NCBI GenBank assembly: GCA_013695505.1
Contig: JACDAH010000541.1
Location: forward strand, 1 to 5,701
DNA: 5,701 nt
Direction: 5' to 3'
Source of the DNA: Chloroflexota bacterium
GTDB lineage: Bacteria > Chloroflexota > Limnocylindria > Limnocylindrales > CSP1-4
A program made the translations under genes and the position numbers. The notes beneath the pieces are model-generated. The model was not told where the DNA came from. It was given only the letters and a program-made list of their open reading frames with translations, and did no database searches. Below, piece by piece: positions 1-5,699 of the stretch (within the stretch, counting starts at the first letter, position 1; every line of letters begins with the position of its first letter).

Positions 1-1385
1 CCGCGACTCCCGCACCGACCGCGACCCCGGCACCGACCGCGACCCCCGCACCGACCGCGACCCCGATTTCCGGCGCGTACTACGTTGCGACAACCGGCAA
101 TGACAGCAACGCCGGCACCGGGTCGAGTCCTTGGCTGACCCTCCAGAAGGCGGCGAACACTGTGCCCGCCGGCGGCATCGTTTACGTGCGCGGAGGCACG
201 TACACCGGTTTCACGATCAGCCGTTCCGGGCTTGACGCCACGAAACCGACGTCATTCCTCGCCTACCCCGGTGACACGCGGCCGGTCGTTGCTGCAAACG
301 GCCGAGTGGACGTCATCAAGGTGTCAGCCAGCCACGACATCGTCCTGCGCGGCTTCACGATCCAGGGCGCGGCCGGAGGCGGCGGCTCAGGGGCTGGCAT
401 CCGAGTCGAGAACGGCAGCACCCGCATCGCGATCCGCGGCAACATCATCCAGAACAACCACAGCTATGGCATCAACATCTCGAGCTCGACCGCGGTGATC
501 GTCGATGGCAACGAGATCGCCCACAACGAGGAAGGTGTGTACGTCTCTCGGCTCGGAGACGGGGTCCAGATCACAAACAACCAGATTCACCATCAGGACA
601 AGATGGTCGTGAACACGTCGACCATCGTGAACGACGATCACGGCGCGGTCGGTATCGCCTTCGTCCGGACGACAGGTTCGATCCTCGCCAGCGGAAATCA
701 GCTGTGGGCCAATCGCGCCGCAAGCTATGACTATGGCTGGGACGGCGGAGCGTTCGAGATCTACAGCGCCAGCAATGTGACGATGGCCTACAACATCACT
801 TGGGATAATGAGAACATCCTCGAGACCGGCAGCGACGGCACCTTGGGCTGCGCCAACAATGTATTCCGCCACAATGTCAGCTACGGCGCCACTTCTGTCG
901 GGCGGAGTTTCGGGATGTTCCTCCGCTGCGCCTACAACATGACGGTCGCGAACAACGTCTTCCACAATCTGGACCAATTCGTGTTCAGCGTGACATCCGG
1001 GAACGGGCTGTGGGACGGTTCGATCGACAGCCTCAAGATCGAAAACAATGTGGCAGTCATGGCATCCGGGAAGATCATCGGGATCGAGTCGTCGCTGCCG
1101 TCGACGGTCATCATCGACCGCAACCTGTTCGACAACACGTCCGGTGGCTATATTGGCAGCGTGGCCGGCAAAGGCTCGACGTCCAGCCTCGCGACCTTTA
1201 TCTCGTGGACCGGCCAGATGAAGCTCGGAATCGACGCCAACCCCATGTTCGTCAACCCCGGCGCCCACGACTATCACGTGCAGCTGGGCTCGCCGGTCGT
1301 GGACAGGGGAGTCGTCCTCTTCGGCACCACAGTTCCCTACTTTGGGTCGGCGCCGGACCTGGGCAGGTTCGAAACAGCGCCCTGA
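1..1385 (+). CDS. Right-handed parallel beta-helix repeat protein, secreted type, 5' end missing
   Basis: The frame is open from base 3 to the TGA at 1383-1385, giving 460 visible residues. The GTG at 162 is internal, because the homologous-looking region starts earlier. Visible residues 1-21 are an ATPAPT repeat linker. Residues about 26-70 (YYVATTGNDSNAGTG, then LTLQKAANTV and GGIVYVRGGTY) are the usual N-terminal cap of secreted beta-helix proteins of the DUF1565/pectate-lyase-like type. Residues about 146-375 carry repeated coil motifs with an asparagine ladder (GNIIQNN, GNEIAHN, NNQIHHQ, GNQLWAN, NNVFRHN, NNVFHNL, RNLFDNT). The end (DANPMFVNPG, then LGSPVVDRG) is the common closing motif of these proteins. 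The family includes polysaccharide lyases, epimerases and adhesins; no catalytic set is evident, so substrate and activity are unknown. Any signal peptide or anchor lies left of the window. Family assignment is confident, function is not. Confidence 0.9.
   Translation, partial: ATPAPTATPAPTATPAPTATPISGAYYVATTGNDSNAGTGSSPWLTLQKAANTVPAGGIVYVRGGTYTGFTISRSGLDATKPTSFLAYPGDTRPVVAANGRVDVIKVSASHDIVLRGFTIQGAAGGGGSGAGIRVENGSTRIAIRGNIIQNNHSYGINISSSTAVIVDGNEIAHNEEGVYVSRLGDGVQITNNQIHHQDKMVVNTSTIVNDDHGAVGIAFVRTTGSILASGNQLWANRAASYDYGWDGGAFEIYSASNVTMAYNITWDNENILETGSDGTLGCANNVFRHNVSYGATSVGRSFGMFLRCAYNMTVANNVFHNLDQFVFSVTSGNGLWDGSIDSLKIENNVAVMASGKIIGIESSLPSTVIIDRNLFDNTSGGYIGSVAGKGSTSSLATFISWTGQMKLGIDANPMFVNPGAHDYHVQLGSPVVDRGVVLFGTTVPYFGSAPDLGRFETAP
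3..65 (+). repeat. 18-bp tandem repeat coding for an ATPAPT linker
   Basis: Three units of 18 bp (3-20, 21-38, 39-56) plus half a unit (57-65) differ only at a few positions and translate as ATPAPT three times followed by ATP. The array runs to the left edge, so its true copy number is unknown. Pro/Thr/Ala linkers of this sort are flexible extracellular spacers between an export signal or membrane anchor and a folded domain. The near-identical DNA units could change in number by slippage and can mis-assemble. Confidence 0.9.
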
Positions 1386-1404
1386 GCCTGACCTTGTGAT
1401 CGAC

Positions 1405-1440
1405 CGAGGCGGACGCCCAGTTCGGCGTCCGCCTCGATTT
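1405..1440 (+). terminator. Intrinsic terminator after the beta-helix gene
   Basis: A perfect 13-bp stem (1405-1417 with 1424-1436, CGAGGCGGACGCC and its complement) closes a 6-base loop (CAGTTC) 19 bases after the stop codon, followed by ATTT. The T tract is short, as is common in GC-rich genomes. It should separate the beta-helix transcript from the cysDN operon. Confidence 0.8.
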
Positions 1441-1553
1441 GATCAGATCCCCGCCGCGAGGAGTTCCGAAGAATGCCCGGAGCCAGTCGCTCGGGCGGCA
1501 GTCGTCGGAGTGACCCACTCGAGCTTCGAGCGGATGAAAACGCTGACTGGCCG

Positions 1554-1559
1554 TACGAT
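1554..1559 (+). promoter_or_regulatory. Possible -10 box for the cysDN operon
   Basis: TACGAT fits the TANNNT pattern of housekeeping-sigma -10 elements in GC-rich bacteria. It lies 36 bases before the cysD ATG, which would give a 5' leader of about 30 bases. No convincing -35 box stands 16-18 bases upstream. If real, it also argues that the cysD start is at 1596 and not at the upstream in-frame ATG at 1473. Confidence 0.25.
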
Positions 1560-1584
1560 GTGCCCGCCAAGTCAGCTGTTTGCC

Positions 1585-1590
1585 AGGGAG
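1585..1590 (+). promoter_or_regulatory. Ribosome binding site that decides the cysD start
   Basis: AGGGAG lies 5 bases before the ATG at 1596. A competing GAGGAG at 1457-1462 lies 10 bases before the in-frame ATG at 1473, so a longer form cannot be fully excluded. Confidence 0.65.
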
Positions 1591-1595
1591 CCTCG

Positions 1596-2504
1596 ATGCC
1601 GCTTGATCCGCGCAGCCATCTCGCCGCGCTCGAGGCCGAATCGATCTTCATCATTCGTGAGGTCGCGTGTGAGTTTCAGCGCCCGGTCGTGCTGTTCTCG
1701 GGCGGCAAGGATTCGCTCGTCGTCCTTCACCTGGCGCACAAGGCGTTCGCACCTCAACCGCTTCCATTCCCCGTCATGCACGTGGACACGGGCCACAACT
1801 TCGAGGAGGTCATCGCGTTCCGCGATGGCTACATCGCTGACCATGGCGACGACCTGATCGTTGCCAGCGTCCAGGCATCGATCGATGCCGGGCGAGTCAC
1901 AGATGTCCCCGGCCCGAACAAGGACCGGAACCGACTCCAGACCGTCACTCTCCTCGACGCCATCGCGGAGCACCGTTTCGACGCGGTCTTCGGGGGCGCC
2001 CGGCGCGACGAGGAGAAGGCCCGCGCGAAGGAGCGGATCTTCTCGGTCCGCGACGAATTCGGGCAATGGGACCCCCGCAATCAGCGACCGGAGCCGTGGG
2101 ACCTTCTCAACGGGCGGATCCGCGGAGGTCAGCAGGTCCGCGTCTTTCCGATCTCGAACTGGACGGAGCTGGATGTCTGGCAATACATCCAGGCCGAAGG
2201 GCTACCGTTGCCGACGATCTACTTCAGCCATGTCCGCGACGTGTTCCTGCGCAAGGGCATGTGGCTGGCGGTCAACCCTTTTCTTGAGCCCGCCTTGACC
2301 GAACCGACGGAGCGAATGACCGTCCGTTTCCGGACCGTCGGGGACATGACCTGCACGGGCGCGATCCTGTCGACGGCGTCGACCGTCGACTCTGTCATCG
2401 AGGAGATCGTGCGAAGCACCGTCACGGAGCGGGGCGCGACTCGCGCCGACGACACCTTCTCCGAGACGGCGATGGAAGACCGCAAGAAGGAAGGGTATTT
2501 CTAG
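1596..2504 (+). CDS. cysD: Sulfate adenylyltransferase subunit 2 (ATP sulfurylase small subunit)
   Basis: CysD is the catalytic subunit of the CysDN heterodimer. It makes adenosine 5'-phosphosulfate and pyrophosphate from ATP and sulfate in the cytoplasm, the first step of sulfate assimilation or of sulfate activation for sulfation. The product has 302 residues, the length of the E. coli protein as I recall it. Visible features are the PP-loop SGGKDS (35-40), HVDTG (62-66), GGARRDEEKARAKERIFS (133-150), WDPRNQRPEPW (158-168), FPISNWTELDVWQYI (184-198), TVGDMTCTGA (247-256) and the C-terminal KKEGYF. The ATG at 1596 is chosen because AGGGAG (1585-1590) stands 5 bases before it and because family-like sequence (LAALEAESIFIIREV) begins right after. 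An in-frame ATG at 1473 would add 41 residues that look unlike the family. cysN follows after one base. Confidence 0.96.
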   Translation: MPLDPRSHLAALEAESIFIIREVACEFQRPVVLFSGGKDSLVVLHLAHKAFAPQPLPFPVMHVDTGHNFEEVIAFRDGYIADHGDDLIVASVQASIDAGRVTDVPGPNKDRNRLQTVTLLDAIAEHRFDAVFGGARRDEEKARAKERIFSVRDEFGQWDPRNQRPEPWDLLNGRIRGGQQVRVFPISNWTELDVWQYIQAEGLPLPTIYFSHVRDVFLRKGMWLAVNPFLEPALTEPTERMTVRFRTVGDMTCTGAILSTASTVDSVIEEIVRSTVTERGATRADDTFSETAMEDRKKEGYF

Positions 2505-2505
2505 G

Positions 2506-3768
2506 GTGGCCGAGCTTCTCCGACTCGTCACGGCCGGATCCGTCGACACCGGCAAGAGCACGCTGATCGGTCGGCTCCTCTTCGATTCTCGGCACGTCTA
2601 CGACGATCAGCTCGCTGCCATAGAGGCCGCGAGTCAGCGCCGAGCCCGCGGGCATCTCGATCTGTCGATGCTGACTGACGGCCTGCGGGCCGAGCGCGAG
2701 CAGGGCATCACGATTGACGTGGCGTACCGATATTTCACGACGCCGGCTCGCAAATTCGTCCTGGCCGATACGCCGGGCCATGTTCAATACACCCGGAACA
2801 TGGTCACCGGCGCATCGCTCGCCCATGTCTGCGTGCTCGTCGTCGACGTGGTGGACGGGTTGACCGAACAGACACGCCGTCACGCGGTCATCGCCGGACT
2901 GCTTGGTGTGGAGACGCTGATCCTGGCGATCAACAAGATGGACCGGGTGGGCTACAGCCAGGATGCCTTCGACACGCTGACCAACGAGTTCACCGCATTC
3001 GCCGATGGCCTCGGATTCGACCGCCTGGCGTTCGTGCCGATATCGGCGTTGCACGGCGAGAACGTCGTTCGCTCGTCGAGTGAGATGCCGTGGTACGGAG
3101 GACCGTCGCTTCTGACGTTCCTGGAAACCGTTCCCTTCGGGCCCGACCACGACCACGAGCCCTTGCGCCTGCCGATCCAACTGGTGATCCGCGCAGGCGG
3201 GTCGCAGCCCGGCCGCCAGTACACAGGGCGGATTGCGTCCGGAACGGCTCATGTCGGCGACCAGGTCGCCGCCCTCCCGAGCGGGATTGTCACCACGATT
3301 CGGAGTCTTGCGATCGGCAACGAACCGACGGCGGAGTCCTCGGCGGGCGCGAGCGTGAGCCTGACAATCAGTGACGATCTTGACGTCTCCCGCGGGTCCA
3401 TGCTCGTCGATCCTGCTCGCCGTCCGGTGACCTCACGATCCTTTACCGCCAACGTGACTGCGCTCGGGTCGCGCTCGATCGAGGTCGGCGCGGAATTCAG
3501 CCTCAAGCACACAAGCCGTTGGTCGCGCTGCTTTATCCGTTCGATCGATTTCGTTTATGACCTGTCGGACCTTAGCCGGCACGATCCGGCCGAATCGATC
3601 CACCTCAATGATGTTGCACAGGTTCGGATCGAGACGTTGGACCCTCTCTTTCTCGATCCGTACGCAGTTAACCGCACGACTGGCAGCATGATCATCGTTG
3701 ATCGCGCCACGAACGAGACGGTCATGGCCGGAATGGTTGTCGAGGCAGAAGGATTGGCCGCATCATGA
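2506..3768 (+). CDS. cysN: Sulfate adenylyltransferase subunit 1 (GTPase subunit of ATP sulfurylase)
   Basis: CysN is the EF-Tu-like GTPase that couples GTP hydrolysis to APS formation by CysD. The product has 420 residues from a GTG start one base after the cysD stop; the purine-rich AAGAAGGAAGGG inside the end of cysD (2484-2495) can serve as ribosome binding site, and translational coupling is likely. The GTPase domain shows the P-loop GSVDTGKS (11-18), the switch I region EQGITIDVAYRYF (65-77), DTPGH (88-92), NKMD (143-146) and SAL (180-182). Two beta-barrel domains follow (about 213-300 and 305-415), with VASG-like IASG, LPSG, SRGSML, LKHTSR and the end motif TGSMIIVDR. It lacks the C-terminal APS-kinase domain of fused CysNC proteins, so PAPS synthesis would need a separate CysC, not seen here. 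It is somewhat shorter than E. coli CysN but complete. Confidence 0.96.
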   Translation: MAELLRLVTAGSVDTGKSTLIGRLLFDSRHVYDDQLAAIEAASQRRARGHLDLSMLTDGLRAEREQGITIDVAYRYFTTPARKFVLADTPGHVQYTRNMVTGASLAHVCVLVVDVVDGLTEQTRRHAVIAGLLGVETLILAINKMDRVGYSQDAFDTLTNEFTAFADGLGFDRLAFVPISALHGENVVRSSSEMPWYGGPSLLTFLETVPFGPDHDHEPLRLPIQLVIRAGGSQPGRQYTGRIASGTAHVGDQVAALPSGIVTTIRSLAIGNEPTAESSAGASVSLTISDDLDVSRGSMLVDPARRPVTSRSFTANVTALGSRSIEVGAEFSLKHTSRWSRCFIRSIDFVYDLSDLSRHDPAESIHLNDVAQVRIETLDPLFLDPYAVNRTTGSMIIVDRATNETVMAGMVVEAEGLAAS

Positions 3769-3848
3769 GCGGGGGCGATGCGCCCGCGCCACGCCTCCTC
3801 GATCCGCGGCATCAAACCGACCGTGCCAGCGGTAGAGACTCAGGCTGA
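3765..3848 (+). CDS. Short ORF overlapping the cysN stop, possibly a truncated operon gene
   Basis: ATG at 3765 overlaps the cysN TGA in an ATGA arrangement, which typically marks a coupled next gene. The ORF ends after 27 codons (MSGGDAPAPRLLDPRHQ, then a Ser/Arg/Asp-rich tail). The first 15 codons have mostly G/C at third positions like cysN, and this bias falls away afterwards. I recognise no family. It could be the start of a gene cut off by a deletion or frameshift, or chance. No continuation was found in the other two frames downstream. Confidence 0.25.
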   Translation: MSGGDAPAPRLLDPRHQTDRASGRDSG

Positions 3849-3860
3849 TCTGAAATTGCG

Positions 3861-3872
3861 TCGCGATCGCGA
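3861..3872. repeat. 12-bp perfect palindrome
   Basis: TCGCGATCGCGA equals its own reverse complement and sits just after the end of the cysDN operon. It contains the octamer GCGATCGC. It could be a protein binding site or simply a methylation/restriction-type word; its role is unknown. Confidence 0.4.
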
Positions 3873-4024
3873 TGGAGCGATGTCGGGCGCCGTCGCCTCC
3901 CCGCCAAATGCCGACATGCGGGGGCGAAGCGGTCCGCGTCTTGCCGTGCGACCTCCGGGGCGCCGCTCACGCGACCAAACATCTCGAGCGCAATTCCTGC
4001 GGGGCCGAGTCTCGCGAAGTAGGC

Positions 4025-4129
4025 TCCCCCATCGGCTGGGGTCCCTCTTCTGCGTGGTACGTCGGTCCCCGCACACTCCCGACTGACCCGAATGCTCCGA
4101 CCGAGGACGGGGACGTTGCCGATGGGGGA
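4025..4129. repeat. Long-range 12-bp inverted repeat with complementary segments inside
   Basis: TCCCCCATCGGC (4025-4036) and GCCGATGGGGGA (4118-4129) are perfectly complementary across 81 bases. Within the enclosed segment GTCCCCG (4065-4071) pairs with CGGGGAC (4108-4114), and alternatively TCGGTC (4062-4067) pairs with GACCGA (4099-4104). As RNA this could fold into a closed multi-branched or switching structure. The symmetry is seen directly; an RNA function is inference. Confidence 0.4.
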
Positions 4130-4196
4130 TGGGCGCGGGCCCTCTGGCGGTCGGCATGGCACCTGGCGGATGCCAGTTGGCATGAGCCGCCGAGCT

Positions 4197-4259
4197 CGGA
4201 GGGGTGCACCGAGGCACCAGCAGTCGCGAATGCGACACTCCGGGACCCCGGTACCCCAT
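4197..4259 (+). repeat. Two-hairpin repeat element, copy 1
   Basis: This 63-bp element matches 5073-5136. Over the first 42 bases the two copies align without gaps with 34 identities, and both close with GTACCCCAT. Hairpin I is GGTGC (4203-4207), a 6-base loop ACCGAG, and GCACC (4214-4218). Hairpin II is GTCGC (4223-4227), loop GAAT, and GCGAC (4232-4236). The copy lies 84 bases before the ATG at 4344, and its 3' end can pair with 4323-4329 just before that gene. It could be a cis-regulatory RNA, a REP-like element or a remnant of a mobile unit. Strand is given by the direction of the neighbouring gene. Confidence 0.6.
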
Positions 4260-4343
4260 GTCGAGGGACAGCGACTCTGACCGTTAGGCGGCCAGCGACT
4301 TTGTCACCGTGGTCTGACCGCAGGGTACCTCCGCCACGGGTGA

Positions 4344-5034
4344 ATGTTCCGGGTCGCGACGGAGTGGCTCGACGGCAGGGCCGTCGCCGGGGCCAGTGCG
4401 TCCGGGGCCGCCAGCACGGCTCGGATCGATCCCTCGACTCGGGCGATCTTGCGCGCCCTCGAGGAGCTCATTGCCGGCGCGCTCCAGCCGATCGGGCCCA
4501 GCACCGATGCCAACGAGACGCTGGTTCGGTCGAGCTCACCGGGCCACACCTCCGGATCGCCGGTGGGATCCGGCTTGGCCGGTTCCGGCGCCTGTCGGAC
4601 GTCCTGAACCATCACGAGGGCCTCCTCCAGCTCCAGGACGCGACGGTCCTGCGCCGTACGGCGCGCCGACGAAGGTCACCACGCCGAGCATCTGGGTGAA
4701 CCCGCGGGAAGTCACTCTTGTCGGCCAGCCGGACGATGCCGCGAGCGCCGAGACCCCGCCGGAAATGCGAATTCCCAAGGAAGCGCATCTCCTGATCGTC
4801 GTCACGCCGGGCCACACCCTGACCGGCGAGGTGTACATCCCGGTGGGGGCGGTCATGGCGTCGTTCATCGAGTCCGTCGACCCGGCATTCATCCCGATGA
4901 CCGAGGTCCGGACGCGATCGCTGGCCGATCGCCGGATCATCACCCGGTATCCGTTTGCGCTCCTCAACCGCCGCCACATCACGGCGGCGACTGAGGCTCT
5001 GCCGGGCATGGTCGCCCAGCGAACGGTGCTCTAG
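4344..5034 (+). pseudogene. Two-domain protein of unknown function, reading frame broken twice
   Basis: Protein-like sequence passes through three frames. Segment one (ATG 4344 to about 4529) ends in ALQPIGPSTDANETLVR. Segment two (about 4529-4657) reads VELTGPHLRIAGG, then RFRRLSDVLNHHEG and LLQLQDATVLRR. Segment three (about 4660-5031) reads GAPTKVTTPSIWVNPREV, later HLLIVVTPGHTLTGEVYIPV, and ends at TAG 5032-5034. Each junction is repaired by one extra base: a third G after CGG near 4527-4529, and one base within the AC before GGC near 4658-4660. The repaired product would be about 230 residues. Segments two and three each hold a beta-strand, turn, beta-strand module resembling, from memory, the DUF6812 type with its RLSDxLN motif; function is unknown. 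TGA directly before ATG 4344 limits the start in that frame; no strong ribosome binding site is seen. Either a true pseudogene or two sequencing deletions. Confidence 0.6.
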
Positions 5035-5072
5035 GACCCTCGGCAAGCCGACCAGACGGGTTACTTCCCGCA

Positions 5073-5136
5073 CGGAGTGGTGCGCCTAGGCACCGGGTGT
5101 CGCGAAGCCGACACGCCGGCGGCATCAGTACCCCAT
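5073..5136 (+). repeat. Two-hairpin repeat element, copy 2
   Basis: This is the second copy of the element at 4197-4259, in the same orientation, 39 bases after the stop of the frame-broken gene. Hairpin I keeps the GGTGC/GCACC stem but has the loop GCCTAG. Hairpin II keeps its register, gains two outer pairs (GTGTCG 5097-5102 with CGACAC 5109-5114) and loses the innermost pair. GTACCCCAT closes it at 5128-5136. Most differences fall in loops or spacers while the stems stay paired, which suggests that the fold matters. Confidence 0.6.
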
Positions 5137-5141
5137 TGACG

Positions 5142-5157
5142 TAGTACTTCGGTACTA
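5142..5157 (+). repeat. Perfect C(UUCG)G tetraloop hairpin
   Basis: TAGTAC-TTCG-GTACTA forms a 6-bp stem closed by the extra-stable cUUCGg tetraloop. That loop is stable as RNA in this orientation and is common in rRNA, structured ncRNAs and some terminators. No T tract follows, so it is not an intrinsic terminator by itself. Confidence 0.6.
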
Positions 5158-5435
5158 GCAGACTTCGCGAACTGAAGCGTTCGGCGGGGGCCACGTCGCT
5201 TCGGAACCGTCATCGGGGACGTTCTTCATACGGCCGCGGCACCACGTCCACGCGGCCACAAACGGTCACCCGTCCGACCGTATCGTCCCGGGGGAAATCC
5301 CACACTGCCGGGGGGCAGGGGATCCGGATTGCCGTTCGACGGCGCGTCGTACGAACACGATTCCTGTGCCTCCGCGACCGCGGCGTGGTTCGCCATGTCC
5401 GGCCGCCTCTCCACCTTGCGGTCCCCGAGACCGGA

Positions 5436-5478
5436 CGTGAGCCCGCCGCGCCCTGAACGCGGCGGGCTCGCGTCTTCT
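5436..5478 (+). terminator. Strong intrinsic terminator with no gene just upstream
   Basis: A perfect 12-bp stem (GAGCCCGCCGCG 5439-5450 with 5458-5469) closes a 7-base loop (CCCTGAA). Three more pairs (5436-5438 with 5470-5472, one of them T-G) lengthen it, and TCTTCT follows on the plus strand. The nearest plus-strand coding end is 400 bases upstream, so it may end the transcript of the frame-broken gene or a non-coding RNA. Confidence 0.7.
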
Positions 5479-5693
5479 CCTGCCCACGCGCGTGCTAAGC
5501 GGTAGCCCAAGTTGCAGCGTCGCCGGAGGCGTCGGGCGACTCACGGCAAGGAGGCGAAATCGGAACGAGTGGGGAGTGGAGGGCCGGCGATGACCCGCCC
5601 GCACCGAGGGAGTGCACCGCGATCGCACGTCGATCGCAGGCTGCGGCGCGAGGCGACCAATGCCGGACACAGCAAATCTCGATCTGATCACGC

Positions 5694-5699
5694 AAGGAG
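5694..5699 (+). promoter_or_regulatory. Shine-Dalgarno sequence at the right edge
   Basis: AAGGAG lies 2 bases before the window ends, so a plus-strand start codon is expected within about 4-10 bases outside. The gene itself cannot be seen. Confidence 0.5.

Larger units (their letters stand above)
3849..4343. other. About 500 bp without a convincing gene, rich in inverted repeats
   Basis: Open frames here (for example plus 3778-4086 and 3872 onwards, minus 3840-4259) are Arg/Pro-rich, lack third-position bias and match no family I know. What the stretch does hold is DNA symmetry: the palindrome TCGCGATCGCGA (3861-3872), ATGTCGG/CCGACAT (3880-3886 with 3911-3917), a 12-bp inverted repeat (4025-4036 with 4118-4129), CTGGC-GGAT-GCCAG (4163-4176), a two-hairpin element (4197-4259), and GGTACCC/GGGTACC (4250-4256 with 4323-4329). 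It may be a structured leader, a decayed gene region, or both. Confidence 0.5.

Noticed and set aside
387..1277. Long minus-strand ORF of 296 codons
   Set aside because: It is a mirror frame of the beta-helix gene, with Asp/Val/Arg-rich low-information protein and no family features.
4283..4291. GTTAGGC, matching the GTTRRRY core of an integron attC site
   Set aside because: No RYYYAAC partner is found in the expected distance upstream and no integrase is seen.
4269..4300. Direct repeat CAGCGACT at 4269-4276 and 4293-4300
   Set aside because: Only 8 bp, two copies, and no longer unit; may be chance.
4301..4331. TTGTCA followed by a TAC-containing word as a promoter for the gene at 4344
   Set aside because: The -10 candidate (TACCTC or GGTACC) matches poorly and overlaps an inverted repeat.
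3872..4699. Plus-strand ORF of 275 codons
   Set aside because: Its first two thirds are Arg/Pro-rich and not protein-like. Only the last part (from about 4529) looks genuine, and it belongs to the frame-broken gene at 4344-5034.
4396..5034. Plus-strand ORF of 212 codons taken as one gene
   Set aside because: The part before about 4660 is Arg/Pro/Ser noise, while the protein-like sequence over that stretch lies in the other two frames.
5226..5396. Minus-strand ORF from ATG 5396 with an upstream GGAGAGG, and the opposite plus frame with high third-position G/C
   Set aside because: Both are short, low-complexity and without recognisable motifs. The plus frame lacks a plausible start, and GC-rich DNA alone gives such frames.
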